Part shown: positions 7,503 to 14,704 of the stretch, in pieces | How the letters are laid out: each line of letters starts with the position of its first letter | Numbering within the stretch: position 1 is the first letter of the stretch | NCBI GenBank assembly: GCA_016870695.1 | Contig: VGAV01000019.1 | Span: forward strand, 1-14,936 | DNA: 14,936 bases | Direction: 5' to 3' | Source of the DNA: Actinomycetota bacterium | GTDB taxonomy: Bacteria > Actinomycetota > Actinomycetes > Actinomycetales > Microbacteriaceae | Notes under the pieces: generated by a model | The model's input: only the letters and a program-made list of their open reading frames with translations | Database searches by the model: none | Told to the model about the DNA's origin: nothing | Translations under genes and position numbers: made by a program

Positions 7503-8419
7503 GCGACTCCGTCCGCGTCACGGTGCTCGTGCCGTCGATCAGCGCGTCCCGCCTCGAGCGGGCTCGCACCTGGCTGGCCGCGCTCACGGCGGAGGGGTTC
7601 GACGTTCGCGTCGTCGCCAACTCCGCGTCGGCCGCGGCCTCCGCACCGCGGCTGTCCGCCACGGTCGTCGACACGGGGGCCAACCCCGGCTTCTCCCGCT
7701 CGATCGTGGCCGCGCTCGAGGGCGCGCCCGCGTGGGACTGGGTGCTCCTCATGAACGACGACCTCGACCTGGCTGCCGCGGCGCCCGCGGCCATCCGTCG
7801 CGTCCTGGCCGACCACGGCGAGGCCGACGCGACGATCGTGCACCTCGGCGACGAGCCGGCGCGGGCGCTGCCGACCGTCGGCGGCGTCTTCGCCTCCGTG
7901 TCGCTGCTCGACGCCCTGCGGCACCGTTTCGGACGGGCGGACCAGGCGGGGCGCGAGCACCGCGCCGCCCGACGGGGCCGTGAGGGGGTGGCATCCACCT
8001 ATCGCTCCTTCAGCGCGGTCGCGATCTCGCGTGCGTCCTGGCGACGCGTCGGAGGCCTCGATCGGCGGTTCGTGTTCTGCTACGAGGACGCGTTCTTCGT
8101 CCGCCGGCACCGGGCCCTGGGCGGTGAGGAGCCGGTCTGCGTCGACGTGGGAATCCGCCACGAGAAGTCCGCCAGCACGGGTCAGCACATCCGGACCGTC
8201 CTGCCCGCCATCGCCTTCTCCGCGTTCCGGTACCTCTGCGCCATCGGGGTCACGGAACGCCGGGCGTCGCGCGTGGTCGTCGCAGCCCTCCTCCTCCGCG
8301 TGCCGTTGGTCCCCTTCGCCTCCGCGCGGACCGGCGAGCACCTGCGCGGCATCGTCGCCGCGATCCGTTCCGTCTCCTCCCGCCGCGAGCCGGCGCTGCC
8401 CCGCTATGCCGACATCTGA
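7499..8419 (+). CDS. GT2-like glycosyltransferase (rhamnosyltransferase-like)
   Basis: A 306-residue GT-A glycosyltransferase predicted to add one sugar to the lipid-linked repeat unit in the cytosol. VTVLVPSIS opens the nucleotide-binding region (7-15). DTGANPGFSRSIVAAL (58-73) matches the 'N.G...A.N.G' helix of GT2 enzymes. MNDDLDL (85-91) provides the metal-binding acids, GGLDRRFVFCYEDAFFVRR (185-203) the catalytic ED pair at 196-197, and IRHEKSAST (219-227) the late His/Ser block seen in rhamnosyltransferases. The C-terminal 75 residues are hydrophobic and basic and may lie on the membrane. The GTG start overlaps the previous stop by four bases, and the end overlaps the next gene by 14 bases, so the three genes are probably one transcript. 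No strong ribosome site is visible, as expected for coupled translation. Confidence 0.82.
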   Translation: MSDSVRVTVLVPSISASRLERARTWLAALTAEGFDVRVVANSASAAASAPRLSATVVDTGANPGFSRSIVAALEGAPAWDWVLLMNDDLDLAAAAPAAIRRVLADHGEADATIVHLGDEPARALPTVGGVFASVSLLDALRHRFGRADQAGREHRAARRGREGVASTYRSFSAVAISRASWRRVGGLDRRFVFCYEDAFFVRRHRALGGEEPVCVDVGIRHEKSASTGQHIRTVLPAIAFSAFRYLCAIGVTERRASRVVVAALLLRVPLVPFASARTGEHLRGIVAAIRSVSSRREPALPRYADI

Positions 8420-9584
8420 CGCCGCCCTTCCCGGACCCGCTGACGCTCGCCTCGCCTGGTGGGCCGTCGCCGACGGCTCCCTCGACGTGCGCTATTCCGA
8501 CGCGTTCGACGGCGGCGCCGAGGTCGTCGTCGTCCCGGTCGGGGCCGTCGAGCCCGTCTCGCTCATCGGCCACGGCGCGGAGCTGTGGCGACGACTCGTC
8601 GAGAGCGGCCCGTGGGAGCCGAGCGCCCTGGATGCCGCGGACGTCTCGCTCCTGGAGGAGATGCGCGTCGTCGGGCTGACTCATCTCGGCGGCCGGCCGC
8701 CGACCGTCGTGACCGACCTGCGCGTGCCGACGCTGTCGTCGCCGCTGCACGAGCTCGTCTACGGCGTGGTCGGGAACGTCGCCCGCGAGCGGGGGATCCG
8801 CTGCGTCTTCATCAAGGGGCCCACCCTGCACCTGCAGGGGCTGCGGGAGCGGGAGCATTCCGGCGACGTCGACGTCTGGTGCCAGCCGGACCGCTGGGAC
8901 GAGCTGGCCGAGGCCCTCGCCACCCGGGGGTGGCGGCGGGAGGCGGACCCGTGGCGCGGCACGAGCGTGAACCATTCGGCCACCATGACGCCCCTCCTCT
9001 GGGGGTGTGAGATCGACGTGCACCGGCGCATGCCGGGCGCCGTCCACGACGACGAGCGGGCTTTCGCCGCGCTCTGGCGCCACTCTTCGGAGGTCTGCTT
9101 CGCGGGGGTGCGCGTGCGCGTCCCGACTCCGCCGATGCATGCCGTCGTGTCGGCGCTGCACGGCGTCCGGCCGGAGATCGGCCGCCTCGGACGGGACGCC
9201 GCGGGGTCCGAGAACGCCGTCCGGCTCCTGGCCCGGCCGGGGACGCTGGCGTGCGCCAAGGACCTGGGCGCGGTCGTCGCTCTGCGGACCGAGCTGCTGG
9301 AGGTCGTGTCCCCGTCCGAGCTGCGGGGATACGACCAGGGCACCCCGCGCGACTGGGTCTGGCGGGGCCAGCCGGACCGTGTCCGCGCGTACTGGGTGGC
9401 CCTGCGCGAGCAGCGGCTGTGGCTGCGGCTCCGGCTGATGTTCCGGCTGCTGTGGCCGAACGCGGACGTCGCCGCGGAGTCCGCGCGTCGCGCGGGCGAC
9501 CGCGCGGGCGGATCGGTGCGGGCGCGGCTGCGTCGCATCGTGCGCGGCGCACGGGGATGGCTGCGGACCTCCCTGCGCCGGTAG
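8406..9584 (+). CDS. Nucleotidyltransferase family protein (PF14907-like) with possible PqqD-like N-terminus
   Basis: A 392-residue protein. The central part (about 111-250) resembles the uncharacterised nucleotidyltransferase family PF14907. It has CVFIKGPTLHLQG (133-145), then SGDVDVW (152-158) with D154 and D156 as the likely metal ligands, and CEIDVHRRM (201-209) as the third acidic strand. Residues 15-95 have the outline of a PqqD-type winged helix: strands, then SLIGHGAELWRRLVESG (52-68), then a helix ending in VVGLTHL. PqqD-like proteins and PF14907 proteins are known companions in polysaccharide and peptide-modification loci, so a fusion is plausible, though this is inferred by eye. 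The substrate is unknown. The start at 8406 lies inside the end of the GT2 gene, with no clear ribosome site. The last 30 residues are strongly basic. Confidence 0.72.
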   Translation: MPTSDAALPGPADARLAWWAVADGSLDVRYSDAFDGGAEVVVVPVGAVEPVSLIGHGAELWRRLVESGPWEPSALDAADVSLLEEMRVVGLTHLGGRPPTVVTDLRVPTLSSPLHELVYGVVGNVARERGIRCVFIKGPTLHLQGLREREHSGDVDVWCQPDRWDELAEALATRGWRREADPWRGTSVNHSATMTPLLWGCEIDVHRRMPGAVHDDERAFAALWRHSSEVCFAGVRVRVPTPPMHAVVSALHGVRPEIGRLGRDAAGSENAVRLLARPGTLACAKDLGAVVALRTELLEVVSPSELRGYDQGTPRDWVWRGQPDRVRAYWVALREQRLWLRLRLMFRLLWPNADVAAESARRAGDRAGGSVRARLRRIVRGARGWLRTSLRR

Positions 9585-9586
9585 CG

Positions 9587-9612
9587 CACGGGTCTCGCGG
9601 CTGCGACCCGTG
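9587..9612. terminator. Inverted repeat between convergent genes, possible bidirectional terminator
   Basis: CACGGGTC (9587-9594) and GACCCGTG (9605-9612) form a perfect 8-bp stem around a 10-base loop. It begins two bases after the stop of the nucleotidyltransferase gene and lies about 80 bases past the stop of the convergent polymerase gene. No T run follows on either strand, which is common for actinobacterial terminators but leaves the function uncertain. Confidence 0.5.
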
Positions 9613-9691
9613 GCATCCCGCGCTTCTTCTCGGAGGGGGCACGGCGCGCAGAGGTCGAGCCGTGCGCGTCGTCCGGCGTGCGCGACGGGCC

Positions 9692-11014
9692 TCAGCGGGC
9701 CCAGGACCGCCAGCGCGGCGCCGCCGCGTCGCCGTCGAGGATCGGCGGTGCGAGCGGAGACGGGGATGCCGCCCGCCGACAGGCGTCGACGGCGAGGACG
9801 AGCAGCGGCACGAGGGAGACGGCGGAGGTCGGCCCGTACTTCAGGATCGGGAACGTCGTCTCGGTGAAGCTGATGACGAGGAAGCCGAGGACGAACGACA
9901 TCGCCGCGATGCCGCGCGAGCGACGGGTCTGGCGGGCCGCGCCCACGAACGCGAGCGTGACCACGACCGCCACCGCCGCGACGAGCACCACGCCGCCCTG
10001 GACGAGCAGCGTCAGAGCCTCGTTGTGCGCATGGCTCGCGGCGCTCGAGAGGTAGCGGCGCAGCTCGGCGTAGTGGTCGGCGTACCAGGTCGCCCCGAGG
10101 CCGAAGAGTTCGTTCTCGCGCCACCTCTCGATGTTGAACATCCAGATGCCGCCGCGGTAGGTGTACGCCGACGGGTCCGTCTCACCGAAGGGGATGCGGA
10201 ACAGCGCGACCACGGCGACCGCGAAACCGGCCGTGCACAGGACCCGCCACGGCGCGCGGGGGAGGAGCCAGCCGACCACCACGACAGCGAGGACGACCAC
10301 GGTCCCCGACAGCGCCGTCCGCGACGAGGTCAGCACGAGGGCCGCCCCGATCGCACCGACGATTGCGAATTGAATCACCCACCGTTTCACCAGGAAGGCG
10401 AAAGGCAGCGACATCGCCAGGAACATTCCGAGGATGTTCGAGTGGGAGAAGATGCCCGCCAGCAGCGGCGCTCCCGTGATCGACTTCTCCACCTGCGCGA
10501 GGCCGGCCGACATGAACACGTTCTGCGGGGCGACGACCGTCCCCACCAGCGACACCGCGGCGACGAGGCCGCCGAGATACCCCAGCACGACGAGGTCGGA
10601 CAGGCGGATGCCGGTGGCCACGACGAGGAGCCCGACCACCGCGGGAACGAGGATCGAGACGACCAGACCCCTCTCGAGGAGGAACTGCGACGCCAGGAGG
10701 ACCGCCGACGGCAGCGTCACCACGGCCACTGCGAGGAGGCTGACGCGGGTGAACAGCAGGGCGACGCCGGCGATGGCGAGGGCCAGGAGCGGCACGCCGA
10801 TGCCGACCAGCGAGTACGTCAGGGCGACCGGCGGCGCTGCGACCACCGCTTCGCCCTCCGTATAGAACGCACGGTTGGTGGTGAGGGCCTCGGCGATCGG
10901 CCCGGCGGTCGAGTACAGCCACAGCAGCGCCACGAGCAGCCGACGTGGAACGGGGCCCGGATTCAACCCCCGCGGCGCTGCGGGGGCGGGGGAGGCGGCC
11001 GGCGCGGCCGTCAT
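9692..11014 (-). CDS. O-antigen ligase/polymerase family membrane protein (Wzy-type)
   Basis: A 440-residue polytopic membrane protein with about ten or more hydrophobic segments, predicted to join lipid-linked repeat units on the outer face of the membrane. Features of the Wzy/WaaL superfamily (PF04932) are GIFSHSNILGMFLAMSLPF (187-205), SSRTALSG (230-237) and a periplasmic-type loop. That loop contains YRGGIWMFNIERWRENELFGLG (286-307) and SHAHNEALTLLVQGG (327-341), including the Arg and His-X-His-Asn residues typical of this family. The start is the ATG at 11014; the frame runs on to 11215 but only through the opposite flippase gene. No ribosome site is seen, and an inverted repeat lies immediately upstream. 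In a locus with a flippase and an initiating transferase it is more likely the polymerase than a ligase. It stands alone between two plus-strand blocks. Confidence 0.88.
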   Translation of the reverse strand: MTAAPAASPAPAAPRGLNPGPVPRRLLVALLWLYSTAGPIAEALTTNRAFYTEGEAVVAAPPVALTYSLVGIGVPLLALAIAGVALLFTRVSLLAVAVVTLPSAVLLASQFLLERGLVVSILVPAVVGLLVVATGIRLSDLVVLGYLGGLVAAVSLVGTVVAPQNVFMSAGLAQVEKSITGAPLLAGIFSHSNILGMFLAMSLPFAFLVKRWVIQFAIVGAIGAALVLTSSRTALSGTVVVLAVVVVGWLLPRAPWRVLCTAGFAVAVVALFRIPFGETDPSAYTYRGGIWMFNIERWRENELFGLGATWYADHYAELRRYLSSAASHAHNEALTLLVQGGVVLVAAVAVVVTLAFVGAARQTRRSRGIAAMSFVLGFLVISFTETTFPILKYGPTSAVSLVPLLVLAVDACRRAASPSPLAPPILDGDAAAPRWRSWAR

Positions 11015-11039
11015 TACTGTGTGCACGCCCGACACAGTA
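11015..11039. promoter_or_regulatory. Candidate operator: perfect 8-bp inverted repeat between divergent genes
   Basis: TACTGTGT (11015-11022) and ACACAGTA (11032-11039) are exact inverted copies separated by nine bases. The repeat fills most of the gap between the polymerase start (11014, minus) and the flippase start (11059, plus). Its AT content is well above its surroundings. A dimeric repressor or activator binding here could control both genes. It could also contain promoter elements, but no consensus -35/-10 set fits well in either direction. Confidence 0.55.
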
Positions 11040-11058
11040 CAAATCCTGGGGAGACCGC

Positions 11059-12501
11059 ATGACCGCCGCCGTGGAGTCGCGCTCGAGGCGACGGGGCGCG
11101 ATCGCCCTGCTCGTCGCCCAGTGGGGGCGCTACGCGCTGCAGGTCGGCGGGATCGTCCTGCTCGCGCGCCTCGTCGCGCCCGACGAGTTCGGGCTCGTCG
11201 CCCTCGGCGCCGCACTCGCCGGTCTCGCCGCGGTCCTCGGCGACTTCGGTCTGAGTCTCGCCGCCCTCCGGGCGCCGACGCTCTCCCCGGCGCAGCGCGA
11301 CAACCTCTTCTGGATCAACACCGTCGTCGGACTGGTGGCCGCCGGGCTCGTCGTCGCGCTCGCCGCGCCCCTGGCAGCCCTCTACGGCGACGAGCGCCTC
11401 GTCGTCGTGATGGGGCTGCTCGCGCCGGCCTTCGCGCTGCGGGCGGCGAGCGTGCAGTTCCGCGTCGAGCTCAACCGGACGCACCGGCTCGAACGCCTGG
11501 CGGTGTCGGAGTTCGCGGGTGACGCGCTCGGCCTGGTCGTCGCGGCCGCCCTCGCGCTCGCCGGGGCGGGGTACGTCGGCCTCGCGCTGCAGGGCACCGT
11601 CGCGGCGCTGCTCACCCTCGTCCTGGCCGGGGTGCTGAGCGGATGGCGGCCCGGCCGGCCGCGCCGCGACGCCGAGATGCGGGGGCTGCTCTCGTTCGGC
11701 GGGAACACCTTCGCCACGCACGTGCTGAACTACGCCTCGGCGAACGTCGGCACGATCGTGATCGGCCAGCAGTTCGGCAACGGAGTAGTCGGATTCTTCG
11801 GTCGGGCGAATCAGCTGGTGAATCTTCCGATCGACCAGCTGGCGACGCCCCTCACCCGCATCGTCGTCCCCCGGCTCGTCGACGCCGTGGACGCCGACGA
11901 CCTGCTGTCCCGTCTCCGTCGTTTCCAGACCGTGCTCTGCTACCCCGTGCTCGCCTACCTCAGCGTCTTCGTCGCGACAGCCGAGCCGGCAATCGTCACG
12001 GTGCTCGGAAGCGCCTGGAGGGATGCCGCCCCGTATGTACCCGTCCTCGCGATCGGCGCGCTCTTCCAGACCCTCGGGTACGTCGGCTACTGGGGCTTCG
12101 TCTCGCGGGACAGGTCCGGGATGCTGCTGATCTCCGAGGCCGCGGGCCGCATCGCGATGATCGCGCTCGCCGTCGCCCTCGTGCCTCTCGGCCCGCTCTG
12201 GGTGGCGGCGGCGCTGGCGGTCGGACACGTCCTCATCTGGCTCGTCGCCACCACCGTGTTCCTCCCGCGGGCGGGGCTGGACGGGTGGGCGCTCGCGGCG
12301 CCCGGCATCCGTCCCGTGGTCATCTTCGGCACGGCGGGGCTGGCCGGGTGGGGGGCGGCGTCGGTCTGGGCGGGGGCCGCCGACGACCTCACCCGACTGG
12401 TGATCGGCGTCGGCGCCTGGGCGGCCGCCGCCCTCATGATGAGCGCAGTCTGCGGCCGGGGCGATCTCCGGACGCTCCGCGAGCTCGTCCTCCGACGGTG
12501 A
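11059..12501 (+). CDS. Lipopolysaccharide/EPS repeat-unit flippase (Wzx-type, polysaccharide synthase family)
   Basis: A 480-residue membrane protein predicted to flip undecaprenyl-linked repeat units across the membrane. It has about 12 to 14 hydrophobic segments in the MOP-superfamily pattern. The first segment carries QWGRYALQVGGIVLLARLV (21-39) followed by PDEFGLVALG (41-50), the hallmark 'L.P.eFG' opening of PF13440/PF01943 proteins. LLSFGGNTFATHVLNYASAN follows near 213-232, and YVPVLAIGALFQTLGY near 331-346. The start is the ATG at 11059 with GGGGAG at 11048-11053. The open frame extends back to 10945, but that would run through the operator and the start of the divergent polymerase. 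It is the first gene of a plus-strand block with two glycosyltransferases; the next gene starts 34 bases downstream. Confidence 0.9.
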   Translation: MTAAVESRSRRRGAIALLVAQWGRYALQVGGIVLLARLVAPDEFGLVALGAALAGLAAVLGDFGLSLAALRAPTLSPAQRDNLFWINTVVGLVAAGLVVALAAPLAALYGDERLVVVMGLLAPAFALRAASVQFRVELNRTHRLERLAVSEFAGDALGLVVAAALALAGAGYVGLALQGTVAALLTLVLAGVLSGWRPGRPRRDAEMRGLLSFGGNTFATHVLNYASANVGTIVIGQQFGNGVVGFFGRANQLVNLPIDQLATPLTRIVVPRLVDAVDADDLLSRLRRFQTVLCYPVLAYLSVFVATAEPAIVTVLGSAWRDAAPYVPVLAIGALFQTLGYVGYWGFVSRDRSGMLLISEAAGRIAMIALAVALVPLGPLWVAAALAVGHVLIWLVATTVFLPRAGLDGWALAAPGIRPVVIFGTAGLAGWGAASVWAGAADDLTRLVIGVGAWAAAALMMSAVCGRGDLRTLRELVLRR

Positions 12502-12535
12502 CCCGCCCGCCCCTTCCCCGCCTCGAAGAGACCCC

Positions 12536-13795
12536 ATGCACATCGTCAGCGTCACCCGTTCCGTGCCCCACCCCGGCATCACCCACGCCGGCGGCGAGTA
12601 CTACCTGCGCCACGTCACGGCCCTGCGGTCCCTCGGCCATCGCGTGACGATCGTCGCGCCCCGCACCGCCGACAACGAGCGCGCCGCGGCCCTCGCCCCC
12701 GACGGCGTGCTGCTGTACGGCGACGGGGACCTCTCCGCGCTCACGCGCACCGAGCGTCTGCTCCTGCGGATCGTTCCCGCCGTGGTGACGGTTCGGGAGC
12801 GGCGGGCGATCCTGGGCGACCCGGCGGTCCGCGGTCAGGTCGCCCTCGCGGATGCCGTGGAGTACCAGTGGACGCAGGCCGCGACGCTCGCCCAGGCTCT
12901 CTCCCGCCGGGGGTTCCGCACCGCGCGTCGCATCGTCGTGCTGCACGACGTCATGACGCAGCAGACGCGCCGACAGCTCGCGGACACCGCGGCATCCCTC
13001 GGCCTCCGCGCGCAGCGCCTCCTGAAGCACCTCGCGGTGCGCGCCGTCGAACGGCGGGCCGTCGCCGGCGCCGACGCCGTGGTGGTCTTCAGCGAGAAGG
13101 ATGCCGCTGAGGCCCGCGCTCTCCGCCGGCGGGGGAGCGACGTGGTGACGGTGGTCCGCCCTCCGCTCGCCGCCGGGGTCGGGGAGCGGCCCCCGCGCGC
13201 GGGGGCGGCATCCACATTCCGGGTCCTCATGGTCGGGTGGTTCCGTCGCAGCGACAACGCCGACGCGGCGCTCTGGCTCGCGCGGGAGGTGTGGCCCGGC
13301 GTCGTCGCCCGTCTGCCCCACGCCCGGCTCGTCCTGGCCGGCGGCGACCCGACCGAGGAGATGCGCGGGCTCGACGCGCGGGACGAGACCGTCACGGTCA
13401 CCGGCTACCTCGACAGCCTCGACGAGGAGTATCTCGCCGCGGATGCGGTCGCGATCCCCATGCGACAGGGGGCCGGCGTGAAGTTCAAGACGGTCGTCGC
13501 CATGCTCCAGGGGTGCCCCGTCGTCTCGACGGCCGTCGGACTCGAGGGCATCACGGACGACCCGGCCCTCGTCTGGCGGCAGGCGGAGACGCCGGAGGCC
13601 TTCGCCCGGGGGCTCATCGACGCGGCGCTCTCGCCCGACGACGCGACGTCCGTGGCCGACCGCGCGCGGGACTGGGCGCGGCGCGAGTTCTCGGACGAGG
13701 CGTTCCGCGACGCGCTGACCCGCCTGTTCGCGGAGCAGGTTCACCCGCCCGCACCCGGGTGCCCCGTCGCGGAACCGTCGACGGGGGCGGTGTGA
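12536..13795 (+). CDS. GT4 family glycosyltransferase with altered donor-site motif
   Basis: A 419-residue GT-B protein. The N-terminal domain shows HIVSVTRSVPHPG (2-14) and THAGGEYYLRHVTAL (16-30), then VVLHDVM (134-140) and VVVFSEKDA (182-190). The C-terminal domain has VLMVGWFRRSDNADAALWL (230-248) in place of the commoner 'G....NVDA', then LVLAGGDPTEEM (265-276), VTGYLDSLDEEYLAADAVAI (288-307) and GAGVKFKTVVAMLQGCPVVS (312-331). At the point where most members read K.LEAMA.G.PVV, with the conserved Glu, this protein has Val (GTC), so the usual second acid of the donor site is missing. A weak GAAGAG lies 5 nt before the ATG. Its stop overlaps the next start by four bases (GTGA). Probably a glycosyltransferase, but activity should not be assumed. 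Confidence 0.85.
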   Translation: MHIVSVTRSVPHPGITHAGGEYYLRHVTALRSLGHRVTIVAPRTADNERAAALAPDGVLLYGDGDLSALTRTERLLLRIVPAVVTVRERRAILGDPAVRGQVALADAVEYQWTQAATLAQALSRRGFRTARRIVVLHDVMTQQTRRQLADTAASLGLRAQRLLKHLAVRAVERRAVAGADAVVVFSEKDAAEARALRRRGSDVVTVVRPPLAAGVGERPPRAGAASTFRVLMVGWFRRSDNADAALWLAREVWPGVVARLPHARLVLAGGDPTEEMRGLDARDETVTVTGYLDSLDEEYLAADAVAIPMRQGAGVKFKTVVAMLQGCPVVSTAVGLEGITDDPALVWRQAETPEAFARGLIDAALSPDDATSVADRARDWARREFSDEAFRDALTRLFAEQVHPPAPGCPVAEPSTGAV

Positions 13796-14619
13796 GAGTG
13801 AGCATCCCCGACCCGGCGACGACAGGACGACAGGTGAACCCGTATTTTCCCGAGAGCTTCGGTGTGGTGTCCCCCGTGAACGAGCCGGAGACGTTGCGGC
13901 GCTGCCTGGCGGCATCCCCCGACATCGCCGACGGCACGGTGCGCCTCCGGACGGTCCTGGACGCCCGTTCCGCGCCCACCGTCATCGCCGATGCCCTCAC
14001 CGACATGGACGTGCCCTTCGTCGTCTACGCGCACCAGGACGTCTACCTGCCGACGGGGTTCTTCGACATCCTCGCCCGGCAGCTCGCCGAGCTCGAGGAG
14101 ACCGATCCCGACTGGGCGGTCGTCGGCGCCATCGGACGCGACGCGGCGCTGCAGGACAAGGGCGAGGTGTGGAGCACCGATCGCGGGATGGTGGTGGGCC
14201 GTCCGATCGCCGGACCTGCGCCCATCGAGTGCCTCGACGAGTGCCTCCTCGTGCTGTCCCTCCGCGCGTTGCCGTTCGTCGACACCGCCCTGCCGCACTT
14301 CCACCTCTACGGCGTGGACATCGTGCAGAACGCCAAGCGCGCGGGGGCGACGTCGTACGCGCTGCCGATGCGCATCGTGCACCATGCGAAGCCGATCACG
14401 TCGCTGGGCGGCGGGTACGCCCTCGCCCACCGGTACATGCGACGCAAGTGGCGCGCACGTCTGCCCCTGACGACGCTCATCGCCCCGCTGGAGCGGGTGC
14501 CGTGGAAGCTGTGGAAGATGCGCCTGGGCGCCCGGGTGCGCAGCCACGTGCCGGCCCGGCACACGTACGGTCAGGCGACCGATCCGGTCGCCATCGCGCG
14601 CGAGCTCGGATACGAGTGA
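13792..14619 (+). CDS. Glycosyltransferase family protein of StrF/PF13712 type
   Basis: A 275-residue protein resembling the StrF-like glycosyltransferase domain (PF13712). The early segment GVVSPVNEPETLRRCL (24-39) is the 'nnee.l..cl' opening. APTVIADALTDMDVPFVVYA (61-80) leads into HQDVYLPTGF (81-90), whose HQD takes the place of a DXD. AVVGAIGRD (109-117) and IECLDECLLVL (145-155) follow, with a late FHLYGVDIVQNAKRAG (170-185) and IVHHAK (195-200). The order matches GT-A proteins found in streptomycin and polysaccharide loci. The GTG at 13792 overlaps the previous stop by four bases and has a G-rich stretch before it. GTG at 13798 or 13834 are alternatives and only shorten the tail before the conserved region. 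The C-terminus is basic and probably peripheral to the membrane. The donor sugar is unknown. Confidence 0.82.
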   Translation: MRVSIPDPATTGRQVNPYFPESFGVVSPVNEPETLRRCLAASPDIADGTVRLRTVLDARSAPTVIADALTDMDVPFVVYAHQDVYLPTGFFDILARQLAELEETDPDWAVVGAIGRDAALQDKGEVWSTDRGMVVGRPIAGPAPIECLDECLLVLSLRALPFVDTALPHFHLYGVDIVQNAKRAGATSYALPMRIVHHAKPITSLGGGYALAHRYMRRKWRARLPLTTLIAPLERVPWKLWKMRLGARVRSHVPARHTYGQATDPVAIARELGYE

Positions 14620-14629
14620 CGCGGACGCC

Positions 14630-14655
14630 GGGTGCCCATTCGACGATGGGTGCCC
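14630..14655. terminator. Hairpin after the last plus-strand gene, probable terminator
   Basis: GGGTGCCCAT (14630-14639) can pair with ATGGGTGCCC (14646-14655) around a six-base loop, using eight Watson-Crick and two tandem G-U pairs. It starts 11 bases after the StrF-type gene stop and lies between convergent genes. A competing stem, CCCCGGC (14653-14659) with GCCGGGG (14675-14681), overlaps it. No T run follows, so this is a structural inference only. Confidence 0.5.
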
Positions 14656-14704
14656 CGGCTGTCCGCTCCCGGTCGCCGGGGTCGTGTTCCGGATGCCGCC
14701 GACG

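Noticed and set aside
8250..10124. Minus-strand 624-codon open frame spanning three annotated genes
   Set aside because: It crosses two plus-strand genes and a terminator-like repeat and has biased, motif-free composition.
11014..12582. Long minus-strand open frame opposite the flippase and GT4 genes
   Set aside because: It is Arg/Glu/Gly/Asp-rich without motifs and mirrors clear membrane-protein coding on the plus strand; a usual artefact of very high GC content.
12434..13915. Minus-strand 493-codon open frame opposite the GT4 gene
   Set aside because: No domain motifs; the opposite strand encodes a complete GT4 with coupled neighbours.
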